64,000 nucleotides of DNA from CAXTPV01 sp964249405 (lineage in GTDB: Bacteria; Pseudomonadota; Alphaproteobacteria; Acetobacterales; Acetobacteraceae), in NCBI GenBank assembly GCA_964249405.1, contig CAXUBX010000004.1:1-64000 (forward strand). The letters are read 5' to 3'. This document shows positions 53,102 to 61,743 of the stretch, one piece after another (position 1 is the stretch's first letter; each line of letters opens with the position of its first letter). Under the pieces are notes generated by a model. That model saw only the letters and a list, made by a program, of their open reading frames with translations. It searched no databases and was not told the DNA's origin. Position numbers and translations under genes: made by a program.

Positions 53102-53776
53102 ATGGCTTCGAAGATCGCTCGGCTCGCCTCCCTCTTCGTCGCCGTCGCCACCATCTCGCCTGCCGTCTCCGCCAGCCACGCCGAGGCGCGCACCCACCAG
53201 CACCGCGTCTACGCGCTCCGCGCTCACCGCCATGCCGCGTCGGCGCACGTCATCCAGTGCGTCGCGTTCGCCCGCGCGCAATCTGCTGTCGCGCTGCCCG
53301 GGAACGCCGCGGACTGGTGGTACAACGCCGCCGGTGTCTATGCCCGCGGCAGCGCCCCGGAGGCCGGAAGCGTGCTCAACTTCCGGGCGACCGGCCGGAT
53401 GCCCGACGGCCACGTTGCCGTGGTGACCGACGTGCTCGACCCGCGCACCGTGGTGATCGAGCAGTCGCACTGGGCGAGTGCCGGCGTGTCGCGTGATGTC
53501 AGGGTGATCGATGTCTCCGCCGACAACGACTGGTCCGAAGTCCGGGTCGAGCTCGGCCACCAGGACAGCTTCGGCAGCATCTATCCGACCTACGGCTTCA
53601 TCTATCCCCGTCCGGCCGGTGCCGGGGTGACGCTCGCCAGCGCCCATGCGGCCCGGCACGAGGTCACGCTGGAGGTCGCGGAAGCGCCCGTCGACAGCCG
53701 GACGGCCGCACCGCGCTCGATCGATCTCTCGACCGGCTCGATCGTGGACGACGCGCCGGATCGCGATCTCCGCTGA
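53102..53776 (+). CDS. Exported CHAP-domain peptidoglycan hydrolase
   Basis: A 224-residue protein with a signal peptide (ASLFVAVATISPAVSASHAEA) and a CHAP (NlpC/P60-like) domain: catalytic Cys in VIQCVAFARAQ, WWYNAAGVYARG, GSVLNFRATGRMPDGHVAVV with the catalytic His, and IEQSHW. CHAP enzymes cut peptidoglycan cross-links or stem peptides. The last 60 residues look disordered. A 284-bp gap before it holds only a possible hairpin after ridA and no clear promoter. It is convergent with rlmH. Confidence 0.85.
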   Translation: MASKIARLASLFVAVATISPAVSASHAEARTHQHRVYALRAHRHAASAHVIQCVAFARAQSAVALPGNAADWWYNAAGVYARGSAPEAGSVLNFRATGRMPDGHVAVVTDVLDPRTVVIEQSHWASAGVSRDVRVIDVSADNDWSEVRVELGHQDSFGSIYPTYGFIYPRPAGAGVTLASAHAARHEVTLEVAEAPVDSRTAAPRSIDLSTGSIVDDAPDRDLR

Positions 53777-53840
53777 TCGTGGCCTCCCGGTTCGAACCCG
53801 GCATCCTGATCCGCGACGACCCGTCCGACTGGGTGATGCG

Positions 53841-54338
53841 CTAGCCCCGGTGATACGGGTGGCCCGCGCTGATGGAGCGCGCGCGCCAGATCTGTTCGAG
53901 CAGCATGACGCGCGCCAGCATGTGCGGCCAGGTCTGCGGGCCGAACGAGAGCGTCGCGTCCGCCCGCGCCAGCACCGCCGGATCAAGTCCCTCGGCGCCG
54001 CCGATCACGAACGCGAGCGGCCGGCCGGTCTCGATCCACGCGTCGAGCGTCCGCGCGAGGTCCGCGCTCGATGGCGACACGCCCTCCTTGTCGAGCGCGA
54101 CCGCGAGCGCGCCGGGCGGGATCGTGGCGAGCAGGCGGACCCCCTCCCGCCGCCTGATCTCGGCCGGGCTGCCGCGTCCGTCGGGACACGCCAGGATCTC
54201 CGGCGACGGCCGGATCCGCGAACGGTAGCGCTCGACCAGCTCGCGTTCCGGACCGGGTCCGGCACGACCGACCGCGATGATCCAGAAGCCGGGCCGGCCA
54301 GCGCCTACGACGACGCCTCGTCGAGCTCGGCGCCCCAC
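53841..54338 (-). CDS. rlmH: 23S rRNA (pseudouridine1915-N3)-methyltransferase RlmH
   Basis: A SPOUT enzyme that methylates pseudouridine 1915 in helix 69 of 23S rRNA. The 165-residue frame has WIIAVGRAGPGPERELVERYRSRI at the start, LVALDKEG-like LAVALDKEGVSPSS, LAFVIGGAEGLDP and the C-terminal GPQTWPHMLARVMLLEQIWRARSI, all standard. GTG 54338 is the nearest usable start before the first strand; it overlaps the end of rsfS by 34 bp, and the extra N-terminal residues are Arg-rich. The proA-nadD-rsfS-rlmH order is typical for the class. Confidence 0.92.
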   Translation of the reverse strand: MGRRARRGVVVGAGRPGFWIIAVGRAGPGPERELVERYRSRIRPSPEILACPDGRGSPAEIRRREGVRLLATIPPGALAVALDKEGVSPSSADLARTLDAWIETGRPLAFVIGGAEGLDPAVLARADATLSFGPQTWPHMLARVMLLEQIWRARSISAGHPYHRG

Positions 54339-54766
54339 ATCCGCTCGAGCCCGTAGAGGGCGCGGGCTTCCGCCTTGAACAGGTGGACCACGACATCGCC
54401 GACGTCGATCAGCACCCAGTCCGACCCGTTCGAACCCTCCACCTGCACGCGCCCGAGGCCGGCCTCGGCGACCCGCTCCTCGAGGTGGCTCGCCATCGCG
54501 CTGATCTGCCGGTCGGCGAGCCCGGTCGCGACCACCATGCGGTCCGCGAACGACGCGCGTCCGGCAAGGTCCAGCACCACGATGTCCTCCGCCTTGTCGT
54601 CCGACAGGCTGCCGGTGACCAGCGCCACGGTGCGGTCGAGCGTGCTCGGTTCGGCCGCTTCTCGCGCGGGCCGGGCGGCGGTCCGCTTCGGGCCGGCGAC
54701 CGCGGCCTTCTTGCGCGGGGTTCCCGCCGTCTTCGCGGCCTCGGCGAGGCGCGGCTCCGCCCTCAA
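54305..54766 (-). CDS. rsfS: Ribosomal silencing factor RsfS
   Basis: A small protein that binds L14 and blocks subunit joining under starvation. The core is VALVTGSLSDDKAEDIVVLDL, ADRMVVATGLADRQISAMASHLEERV, VEGSNGSDWVLIDVGDVVVHLF and RALYGLERMWG. The 153-residue frame uses TTG 54766; a longer version could start at a rare ATA (54823) that overlaps the nadD stop and follows AGGGGAA. Either gives an Ala/Lys/Arg-rich N-terminal extension. Confidence 0.93.
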   Translation of the reverse strand: MRAEPRLAEAAKTAGTPRKKAAVAGPKRTAARPAREAAEPSTLDRTVALVTGSLSDDKAEDIVVLDLAGRASFADRMVVATGLADRQISAMASHLEERVAEAGLGRVQVEGSNGSDWVLIDVGDVVVHLFKAEARALYGLERMWGAELDEASS

Positions 54767-54819
54767 CGTCCGACGCGCGGCCGGCCGCTTCGGATCACTC
54801 TCGCCTGGCGGCTTCCTGG

Positions 54820-55488
54820 CTATGGCCGTTCCCCTCTCGTTGCCCTGACGGCTCCGATCCGCGATCCGGCAGCTTCACGGAGCGCGGTTGCCGAGATACT
54901 GGTTTCGCGTGCCGTGAGATAGGTCCAGGCGGGCGTCCGGGCCAGCGTCAACCCCTTGGCCTCGCGCGGGCGCTTGCGCCCACGGGCCAGCCGGTGCGCC
55001 GCCCGGCCGGACAGCGCGGCATGGTTGTAGGAGGGTCGCGGAAACACCGCGATCGGCATCTGCCGCGCGATCGCGGTCCAGCGCCGCCAGCGCGGCAGGT
55101 CGCGGAAGCTGTCGGCGCCCATCAGCCAGACGAAGCGGACGCACGGAAAGCGTCTCCGCAGCGCCTCGATCGTGTCCACGGTGAAGCGGGTTCCGAGGTG
55201 CCGCTCGATGTCGGTCGCGACCACCCGTCGGCCGTCCGCGATGGCTCGTGCGGAAGCCAGCCGGGCCGCGTGCGGGGTCATCGTGGCACGGTCCTTGAGC
55301 GGGTTGCCGGGCGAAACGAGGAGCCAGACCTGCCCGAGGCCCAGCACGTGGAGCGCGTGGCGGGCGATCGAGAGATGTCCGCCGTGCGCCGGGTTGAACG
55401 AGCCGCCGAGCAGCCCGACCGTGATCCGCCGCCGGTCGCCGAAGCGCCCGGGCGCGCCCGCCCGGGTGGTCCCGCCCCGGAGGATCAG
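54820..55488 (-). CDS. nadD: Nicotinate-nucleotide adenylyltransferase
   Basis: Makes deamido-NAD from nicotinate mononucleotide and ATP. The 222-residue frame has ITVGLLGGSFNPAHGGHLSIARHAL (GxFxPxHxGH), VWLLVSPGNPLKDRA, VRFVWLMGADSF and TRETSISATALRE, the complete family set. No ATG, GTG or TTG occurs between the proA stop and the GLLGGSFNP motif; the only plausible start is CTG 55488, in a CTGA overlap with proA. This gives a Gly/Arg-rich extension of about 20 residues. Confidence 0.93.
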   Translation of the reverse strand: MILRGGTTRAGAPGRFGDRRRITVGLLGGSFNPAHGGHLSIARHALHVLGLGQVWLLVSPGNPLKDRATMTPHAARLASARAIADGRRVVATDIERHLGTRFTVDTIEALRRRFPCVRFVWLMGADSFRDLPRWRRWTAIARQMPIAVFPRPSYNHAALSGRAAHRLARGRKRPREAKGLTLARTPAWTYLTARETSISATALREAAGSRIGAVRATRGERP

Positions 55489-56741
55489 GGCCGCACCTGG
55501 CCACCGCCGATCACCTCGTAGCGGAAGGTCGTGAGCTGGTCCGGACCGACGGGTCCGCGCGCATGAAGCCGCCCCGTCGCGATCCCGATCTCGGCGCCGA
55601 AGCCGAACTCGCCGCCATCGCAGAACTGGGTGGAGGCGTTCCACATCGCGACCGCCCCGTCGGTCCCGTCGAGGAAGGCACGGGCAGCCGTCGGGTCCTC
55701 GGTCACGATCGCGTCGGTGTGCTCGCTGCCGTGGCGGGCGATGTGATCGAGCGCCGCGGCGAGGTCGTCCACCACGCCGACCGCCAGGATCGCGTCGAGG
55801 AACTCGCGCCCGAAATCGTCCGGTCCGGCCGGGCGCATCGCCGGCCAGACGGCGCGGGCCCGCTCGTCGCCGCGGAGCTCGCAGCCGAGTGCCCCGAGCA
55901 CGCTCGCGATCCGCGGCAGCAGCCCCGGCGCGATCGCCCGGTCGATCAGCAGCGTCTCGGTCGCGCCGCAGATGCCGGTCCGCCGCATCTTGGCGTTCAC
56001 GACGATCCGGACCGCCATCTCGGGATCGGCCGCCTGGTGGACATAGGTGTGACAGACCCCCTCGGCGTGGCTCAGCACCGGCACCCGCGCCTCCGCACGC
56101 ACCCGCTCGACCAGCGAGCGTCCACCGCGCGGGATGATCAGGTCGATCAGACCCGCCGCCCCGAGCATCGCGGCGACGTAGGCGCGGTCCGGTGTCCGGG
56201 CTGCCTGGATCGCCTCGCGGGGCAGCCCGGCCGCGAGCAGCCCTTCCTCCATCGCCGACTGGATCGCCGCGGCCGTCGCGAACGCGTCGGAGCCGCCGCG
56301 CAGGAGAACGGCATTGCCCGACTTGAGCGTCACGGAAGCGGCATCGGCACCCACGTTCGGGCGGCTCTCGTAGATCATGCCGATCACGCCGATCGGTGAC
56401 GCGACCTTGCGGATCCGGAGCCCGTTCGGGCGGGTCCATTCGGCGAGCACGACGCCGAGCGGATCGGGACGGGACGCCACCGTTTCGACACCGGTCGCCA
56501 TCGCCTCGATCCGTCCCGCGTCGAGCGTCAGCCGGTCGCGGAGGCCGGACTTGCCGACGAAGCGCGCGAGGTCGGCGCCGTTCGCGGCGAGGACGGCGTC
56601 GCGGTGCCGGCGGAGCGAGGACGCGCACTTTCGCAGCGCCTCGGCACGCTTGGCAGGGCCGGCGCGGGCGACGATCCGGGCCGCGTCTCGCCCGGCCCGG
56701 GCCTCATCGGCGATCAGCAGGCTGGCTTCGTCCGGTGTCAT
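55485..56741 (-). CDS. proA: Gamma-glutamyl phosphate reductase
   Basis: The second proline-synthesis enzyme, an aldehyde-dehydrogenase-fold NADPH reductase. The 417-residue product has SPIGVIGMIYESRPNV, GNAVLLRGGSDAF, LIIPRGGRSLVERV, SHAEGVCHTYVH and the catalytic Cys258 in MRRTGICGATETLLID. ATG 56741 gives the normal length. It leads the nadD-rsfS-rlmH run. proB is not visible in the window. Confidence 0.96.
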   Translation of the reverse strand: MTPDEASLLIADEARAGRDAARIVARAGPAKRAEALRKCASSLRRHRDAVLAANGADLARFVGKSGLRDRLTLDAGRIEAMATGVETVASRPDPLGVVLAEWTRPNGLRIRKVASPIGVIGMIYESRPNVGADAASVTLKSGNAVLLRGGSDAFATAAAIQSAMEEGLLAAGLPREAIQAARTPDRAYVAAMLGAAGLIDLIIPRGGRSLVERVRAEARVPVLSHAEGVCHTYVHQAADPEMAVRIVVNAKMRRTGICGATETLLIDRAIAPGLLPRIASVLGALGCELRGDERARAVWPAMRPAGPDDFGREFLDAILAVGVVDDLAAALDHIARHGSEHTDAIVTEDPTAARAFLDGTDGAVAMWNASTQFCDGGEFGFGAEIGIATGRLHARGPVGPDQLTTFRYEVIGGGQVRP

Positions 56742-56804
56742 GCCGCGCCCGGCGTCATGCGTCCGATGGTGCAACGCGGAAGGTCCGCTTGGAAGAGCGG
56801 CGTC

Positions 56805-57239
56805 CTACTGGCAGCTCAGGTTGCTTCCCGTCAGCGTGCCCTCCATCAGGCTCGGCGTCGTGCAGAGCACCGAACTGCTCGTCGAGCTGGATGACCCGGC
56901 ACCGGATGCCGAGCCGGACGACGCCGTTCCGGAGGACCCGCCGCCGGACGACGCGCCGGACGACGCGCCGGACGACGACGCGCCCGAAGACGATCCCCCG
57001 GCGCTGCCGACCGTCGATCCGTAGGACGAGCCGTAACCGTCCGTCGAGCCGGGCGCGGTGGTGCCCGTGGGAGCGCCGGCGCTCCCGGACGGGGTGGACA
57101 CGGGAGGCGACGTCCCGCCGGTCGCCGAGCCGGTGGTGGACGTCGGGGAGGACGATGTGGTCTGGGCCATCGCCGCTCCGGTTCCGAGGCCGGTTCCGAG
57201 GGCGAGCGAGGCGCCGACGAGGATCGCGGTCAGTTTCAT
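56805..57239 (-). CDS. Exported Ser/Gly/Thr-rich low-complexity protein
   Basis: A 144-residue product with a signal peptide (MKLTAILVGASLALGTGLGTG ... AMAQ). Nearly all of the mature chain is Ser, Gly, Thr and Ala in short runs (SSGASSGASSGGGSSG and similar), ending with LCTTPSLMEGTLTGSNLSCQ, where two Cys could form a disulfide. No domain is recognised. Such chains may be surface linkers or matrix material. It lies between ychF and proA in the same direction. Confidence 0.7.
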   Translation of the reverse strand: MKLTAILVGASLALGTGLGTGAAMAQTTSSSPTSTTGSATGGTSPPVSTPSGSAGAPTGTTAPGSTDGYGSSYGSTVGSAGGSSSGASSSGASSGASSGGGSSGTASSGSASGAGSSSSTSSSVLCTTPSLMEGTLTGSNLSCQ

Positions 57240-57278
57240 GACCACCCAAGGATCGAGCGGGCGTGCGAGTTGCGGAGC

Positions 57279-58373
57279 TTACACGTTGAAACGGAACAGC
57301 AGGACGTCGCCGTCCGCGACGACGTAGTCCCGTCCCTCGATCCGGAGCTTGCCGGCGTCCCGCGCCCCCGCCTCGCCCCGGAGCGCCACGTAGTCCTCGT
57401 AGGCCACCGTCTCGCACGCGATGAAGCCGCGCTCGAAATCGTTGTGGATCGCCGCCGCGGCGCGCGGCGCCCGGGTTCCGCGCGTCACCGTCCAGGCGCG
57501 GGTCTCCTTCGGGCCGCAGGTGAAATACGTGACGAGGCCGAGCAGCCGATAGCCGGCGGCGGCGACCCGGTCGAGACCCGAAGCCGCGAGCCCGAGATCC
57601 GCCAGGAACTCCGTCCGCTCGGCGGCGTCGAGCTGGGCCAGTTCGGCTTCGATCGCCGCCGAGATCGCGACGCTCTCCGCGCCTTCGGCCGCCGCCCGCT
57701 CGGCGACCCGGGCCGAGCGGGCGTTGCCGGTCGCGGCTGCCGCCTCCTCGACGTTGCAGACGTAGAGCACGGGCTTGCTGGTGAGCAGCTGCAGACGCGC
57801 GATCGCGTGGCGGTTCGCCGCCGTCACCATGCCCCGGACCGGCCGCCCGTCGCGAAGCGACCGCAGGACCGGGTCGATCACCTCGAGTGCCGACGCCGCG
57901 TCGCGGTCGTTGCTCCTCGCCCGCTTCTGCAATCCCGGGAGGCGCCGCTCCAGACTCTCGAGATCGGCGAGCATGAGCTCGGTCTCGATCGTCTCGGCGT
58001 CGCGCACCGGATCGACCGATCCCTCGACATGGGTGATGTCGTCGTCCTCGAAGCAGCGCAGCACGTGGACGATCGCGTCCACTTCCCGGATGTTGCCGAG
58101 GAACTGGTTGCCGAGCCCTTCGCCGCGGGAGGCGCCGCGGACGAGGCCGGCGATGTCCACGAACTCGAGCGCGGTCGGCACGATCGCCTTCGACTTCGCG
58201 ATGTCCGCCAGCACGCCGAGCCGCGCGTCCGGCACCGGCATCCGCCCGATGTTCGGCTCGATCGTGCAGAACGGGTAGTTCGCCGCCTCCGCCGCGACGG
58301 TCGCGGTCAGGGCGTTGAACAGGGTGGACTTCCCGACATTGGGCAGCCCGACGATCCCGCAATTGAACCCCAT
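57279..58373 (-). CDS. ychF: Ribosome-binding ATPase YchF
   Basis: An Obg-family P-loop ATPase associated with ribosomes and stress responses. The 364-residue product has GIVGLPNVGKSTLFNALT (G1), FVDIAGLVRGASRGEGLGNQFL (G3 and switch), the NVEE motif in LYVCNVEEAA that changes specificity toward ATP, and a C-terminal TGS domain (LVTYFTCGPKETRAWTV, HNDFERGFI, VADGDVLLFRFNV). A 14-bp duplication carrying AGGGG lies just upstream. pth is upstream on the same strand. Confidence 0.97.
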   Translation of the reverse strand: MGFNCGIVGLPNVGKSTLFNALTATVAAEAANYPFCTIEPNIGRMPVPDARLGVLADIAKSKAIVPTALEFVDIAGLVRGASRGEGLGNQFLGNIREVDAIVHVLRCFEDDDITHVEGSVDPVRDAETIETELMLADLESLERRLPGLQKRARSNDRDAASALEVIDPVLRSLRDGRPVRGMVTAANRHAIARLQLLTSKPVLYVCNVEEAAAATGNARSARVAERAAAEGAESVAISAAIEAELAQLDAAERTEFLADLGLAASGLDRVAAAGYRLLGLVTYFTCGPKETRAWTVTRGTRAPRAAAAIHNDFERGFIACETVAYEDYVALRGEAGARDAGKLRIEGRDYVVADGDVLLFRFNV

Positions 58374-58380
58374 CGCACGT

Positions 58381-58408
58381 CCCCTGTGTGGCGGCCCCTG
58401 TGTGGCGG
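58381..58408. repeat. Tandem 14-bp duplication upstream of ychF
   Basis: CCCCTGTGTGGCGG occurs twice in a row between the pth stop and the ychF start. On the coding strand each unit carries ACAGGGG, so the ribosome-binding region is duplicated. Confidence 0.85.
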
Positions 58409-58416
58409 CGAACCGG

Positions 58417-58998
58417 TCAGGCGGTCGGACGCAGCCGCTCCGCGATCCGCGTCATCAGCTCCTCCGGGCGGCCCGCGGCAAGCAGCGGCGCCTCGTCGGC
58501 GACCGCGTCGAGCAGGGCCGCCAGCCACGCCGCGTCCGCCTTGGCGAAATCGCCCAGCACGTGGCCGGTCACCCGCTCCTTCACGCCCGGGTGCCCGATC
58601 CCGAGCCTCACCCGCCAGTACTCGGACGAGCCGAGCCGCCGGTCCATCGAACGGAGCCCGTTATGACCGGCGGCGCCACCGCCCTTCTTCACCCTGACCT
58701 TGCCGGGCACGAGATCGAGCTCGTCATGGAACGCGGTGATCCGGTCCGGCGCGACCTTGAAGAACGACGCGGCCGCCTGCACGGCACTCCCACTCTCGTT
58801 CATGTAGGTCAGCGGCTTGAGCAGCACGATCCGCTCGCCGCCCAGGCTACCGTCGGCGGCCAGCCCCTTGAACCGCCGGCGCCACGGCGAGAAGCCATGC
58901 CGGCCGGCGATCGCGTCGACCGCCATGAAGCCGATGTTGTGTCTCTGGTTCGCCATCCCGGGCTCGGGATTGCCGAGCCCGACCCACAGGCGGACCAA
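58417..58998 (-). CDS. pth: Peptidyl-tRNA hydrolase
   Basis: Frees tRNA from prematurely released peptidyl-tRNA. The 193-residue product shows LWVGLGNPEPGMANQRHNIGFMAVD (with the catalytic His), PLTYMNESGSAV, FHDELDLVPGKVRVKKGGGAAGHNGLRSM and RLGIGHPG. The start is TTG 58998, 9 bp after the rplY stop, and the surrounding order rplY-pth-ychF is typical of the class. Confidence 0.96.
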   Translation of the reverse strand: MVRLWVGLGNPEPGMANQRHNIGFMAVDAIAGRHGFSPWRRRFKGLAADGSLGGERIVLLKPLTYMNESGSAVQAAASFFKVAPDRITAFHDELDLVPGKVRVKKGGGAAGHNGLRSMDRRLGSSEYWRVRLGIGHPGVKERVTGHVLGDFAKADAAWLAALLDAVADEAPLLAAGRPEELMTRIAERLRPTA

Positions 58999-59007
58999 GG
59001 CGGCGCA

Positions 59008-59640
59008 TCATTCCTCGACCGGCGTCTCGTCCACGGCTTCCGGCGCGGCTTCCGGCTCCTCGGCCTCGACGGGGATCGTGGGCGCCGCGATCGTCGCGAT
59101 CACCATGTCGGCCTCGTGACCGGCCGGCGAGAGCCCGGTCGCGCCTTCGAGGTCGCTCCAGTGGACCGCATCGCCGATGTCCCGCGCGGAGACGTCGGCG
59201 ACCAGGTGCTCCGGGATCCGCTCCAGGTCGGCGACCACCTCGACCGAATGATGGTCGATGTTCAGCACGCCGCCGCGCTTCAGGCCCGGCGAGACATCCT
59301 CGCCCTTGAACACCACCGCGACCGCGACCCGCACCGTCTCGCCGGCCGCGACGCGATGGAAGTCGACATGCAGCGGCTTGTCGTTCACCGGGTGGAGCTG
59401 GATCTCGCGGATCAGCGCCCGCTCGCGGGTTCCCGCCGCGTTGATCTCGTAGACGCGCGAACGCCAGCCCGGACGTGCCATCTCGCGAACGACGAGGCGC
59501 GGATCGAGCGCCACGAGCGCCGGCTCGCGCTTCGACCCATAGATGACGGCAGGAACCAACCCTGCCCGCCTCGTCGCGCGCGCCGCCCCCTTGCCGGCCT
59601 TCGCGCGCGAGGAGGCCTCGAGAACCGTGGTGTCGGCCAT
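59008..59640 (-). CDS. rplY: 50S ribosomal protein L25 (CTC form)
   Basis: A 5S rRNA-binding protein. The 210-residue product is the long CTC-type: the L25 domain (VLEASSRAKAGKGAARATRRAGLVPAVIYG; HVDFHRV) followed by the TL5 C-terminal domain (GVLNIDHHSVEVVADLERIPEHLVADVS, GDAVHWSDLEG) and an acidic Glu/Pro tail. GGAG precedes the ATG. A hairpin lies in the leader. Confidence 0.96.
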   Translation of the reverse strand: MADTTVLEASSRAKAGKGAARATRRAGLVPAVIYGSKREPALVALDPRLVVREMARPGWRSRVYEINAAGTRERALIREIQLHPVNDKPLHVDFHRVAAGETVRVAVAVVFKGEDVSPGLKRGGVLNIDHHSVEVVADLERIPEHLVADVSARDIGDAVHWSDLEGATGLSPAGHEADMVIATIAAPTIPVEAEEPEAAPEAVDETPVEE

Positions 59641-59662
59641 GAGGATGCTCCGGAGATGAAGA

Positions 59663-59690
59663 CGCGCCGACCTCCAGGGGTGTCGGCGCG
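59663..59690 (-). promoter_or_regulatory. Hairpin in the rplY leader
   Basis: CGCGCCGAC / GTCGGCGCG form a 9-bp perfect stem with a 10-nt loop, 23 bp before the rplY ATG on its message. It could be a leader control element or the terminator of an upstream transcript. The rest of the gap to the porin shows no clear signal. Confidence 0.4.
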
Positions 59691-59783
59691 CCGCGGCCTT
59701 AGCGGAGATCCCCCCTCGCCGCAAGGCGCGAGTCTCCTGAACTCGCAGCAGGACGGGTCTGTCGAGCCCGTCGCAGGACGCCC

Positions 59784-61580
59784 TTACTGGAACGGGAGAT
59801 AGCGGAACGAGAACAGCACCATGTTGTCGTCGGTCTTCGGGGTGATCGTGCTGTCGACGGCATGCGAGCCGGTGCCGGAGACCGACGTCCCGGCGAATGC
59901 CGTGCGGCGGATGTACTCCCACTCGGTGCCGACCTCCATCGTCCCGAACGGGCCGCGCAGGAACTTCCACCAGCCTCCGAGCGTGCCGTCGACCAGCCCG
60001 CGCGTCTCCCCCGAGCAGGCCGCCGAGGAGCCTTCGATGTCGCAGCCGGTATCGATGAAGGCGCCGTTGCCGTAGCCGAACGCGACGTTCGAGCTGCCGA
60101 TCCGCTCGTTGAACGACCGCTTCTCCTCCTGCTCGGTGCCTGCGTAGGCATAGAGGTCGAACGCCTTCGTCGGATGGGCGACGAACCCGACCAGAAGATC
60201 GGCCTCGGGAATCGGGATCGGCGTCCCGTTCTGGTTGATCGTGGCGTCCGGCAGCTGGCCCGAGCCGTAGCGACCGATCCCCTGGCCGACCAGGCCGGAC
60301 GCCTGGAACAGCAGCTTCTTGCCGACGATCGGGAGGATCATGCCGGCGCCGCCACCCCCCGCGAGGGCGGTACGGTTGCGGCCGTTGTTGACGTTGGGGG
60401 CGCTCAGCGTCTCGCGGGCGTTGAAGAAGCGCGCGATGCCGTCGAGCTCGTAGTGGCCGTAGCCGGGATCGGCGGCCAGCTTCGCGATCACGTCGGGGGC
60501 GATGTCGTCCGAGTACATGTTGCCGGAGTTCAGCAGCGATCCGCCGGCGTTGTCGTAGTTGTCGGTGCCGCCGATCACGCCGCCCGGATTGCCGCTCGAC
60601 GCCGTGGTGACGGAGTAGGTGGTCTGCGGCTCCTCGAACGAGAGACCCGCCCAGAGACGGTGGTCGTCGAAATCCTTGACGAAGCGGATCTGCCATTGCC
60701 GCGCCCAGTTGAAGCCGACGACATACTGGGCGTCGATCGTCAGCGGAACGTTCTCCTGCCGTGGCGTGATGCCGACCCGGTTGAGGGTCAGGAGCGACCA
60801 GGACTGGCCGCCGAGCAGGTGGAAGCCCCAGTTCGAATTGTCGTAGGTCGCGTAGGCCTCGCGGAGGCGGAGCGTGTAGGAGTTGCTCTCGTTCGAGTTC
60901 GAGGTGGTGCCCGACGAAAGGAAATCGGTCGCGAAATAGCCCGCGACCTTCTCGTAGTCGGACGGCGTTCCCTCGATCAGCAGCGCGAGGCGGCTCTGCC
61001 GGGCCGAGCCGCGGAACTCCGGCTCGTGGTACATCGGCGATTGCTGATAGGGGATGCCGCTGAACGAGGACCCGATATCGGCGGTCTCGTTCCGCTGACG
61101 CTCCACCGCTTCGGCCGCGAGGAAGCCGCCGAGCGTCACGGTCACGTTGCCGAGGCGGATGACGCCGTTCTGGCCGAGCGCCGAGGCCTGCTGCTGGCCG
61201 ACCGAGGTCGCCGCGTGCGCGCCGACGCCGTTCTGCGGCAGGTCCTCCTGCGGGAACACGCCCGGGTTGGACGAACCGGAGGTGAACACGCCGCCCGGCG
61301 CGGAGCCGTTGAAGCTGCGGCTGCCGGCGAGCGAGATCGCGCGGCTGTTCGCCTCGCGCGCCTCCTCGCGCGCCTGCTCGGCGGCCTCGCGCGCCCGCTC
61401 GATCTCGGCCTGGCGGGCCGCCTCCTGCGACTTCACCTTGGCCAGCTGCGCCTGCAGCGAACGGATCTGGCTCTCGATGCCGGCGATCGAGGGATCGGCC
61501 GCGAGGGCCGTGCGCGGAAGAAGGCCGCACAGCGCCGTCGCGGCGAGCAGGCCGAGACGCTTGGCGCTCGAGTTCGTCAT
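59784..61580 (-). CDS. Outer-membrane porin with N-terminal coiled coil
   Basis: A 598-residue exported barrel. A signal peptide ends near PRTALAAD. Residues about 30-75 form a heptad-rich coiled coil (IESQIRSLQAQLAKVKSQEA, then RAREAAEQAREEAREA) typical of trimeric porins. The rest reads as a beta barrel (TVTLGGFLAAEAVERQRN, RQSRLALLIEGTPSDYEKVAGYFATDFL, YTLRLREAYATY) ending in MVLFSFRYLPFQ, with the aromatic end for outer-membrane insertion. It resembles porin families found in acetic and other acidophilic bacteria. GGGGG lies before ATG 61580. Inserted between prs and rplY. Confidence 0.85.
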   Translation of the reverse strand: MTNSSAKRLGLLAATALCGLLPRTALAADPSIAGIESQIRSLQAQLAKVKSQEAARQAEIERAREAAEQAREEAREANSRAISLAGSRSFNGSAPGGVFTSGSSNPGVFPQEDLPQNGVGAHAATSVGQQQASALGQNGVIRLGNVTVTLGGFLAAEAVERQRNETADIGSSFSGIPYQQSPMYHEPEFRGSARQSRLALLIEGTPSDYEKVAGYFATDFLSSGTTSNSNESNSYTLRLREAYATYDNSNWGFHLLGGQSWSLLTLNRVGITPRQENVPLTIDAQYVVGFNWARQWQIRFVKDFDDHRLWAGLSFEEPQTTYSVTTASSGNPGGVIGGTDNYDNAGGSLLNSGNMYSDDIAPDVIAKLAADPGYGHYELDGIARFFNARETLSAPNVNNGRNRTALAGGGGAGMILPIVGKKLLFQASGLVGQGIGRYGSGQLPDATINQNGTPIPIPEADLLVGFVAHPTKAFDLYAYAGTEQEEKRSFNERIGSSNVAFGYGNGAFIDTGCDIEGSSAACSGETRGLVDGTLGGWWKFLRGPFGTMEVGTEWEYIRRTAFAGTSVSGTGSHAVDSTITPKTDDNMVLFSFRYLPFQ

Positions 61581-61743
61581 GAAAACCCCCGGATCGGGCC
61601 CCGGACCGGATCGATCTCGGGGCGACATGAGGGCGGGATAGAGGGATCGCGGAGACCGCGTCTGTATCAGTCCTGTGACAAGATGGGGGCGTCCGGTCTC
61701 AGGGGCGAGACTGTGGCCGGACTGCAATAGCGCGGTCGCTCGA

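Noticed and set aside
59862..61730. 622-codon open frame antisense to the porin
   Set aside because: Shadow of the porin, Arg/Glu-rich with no domain.
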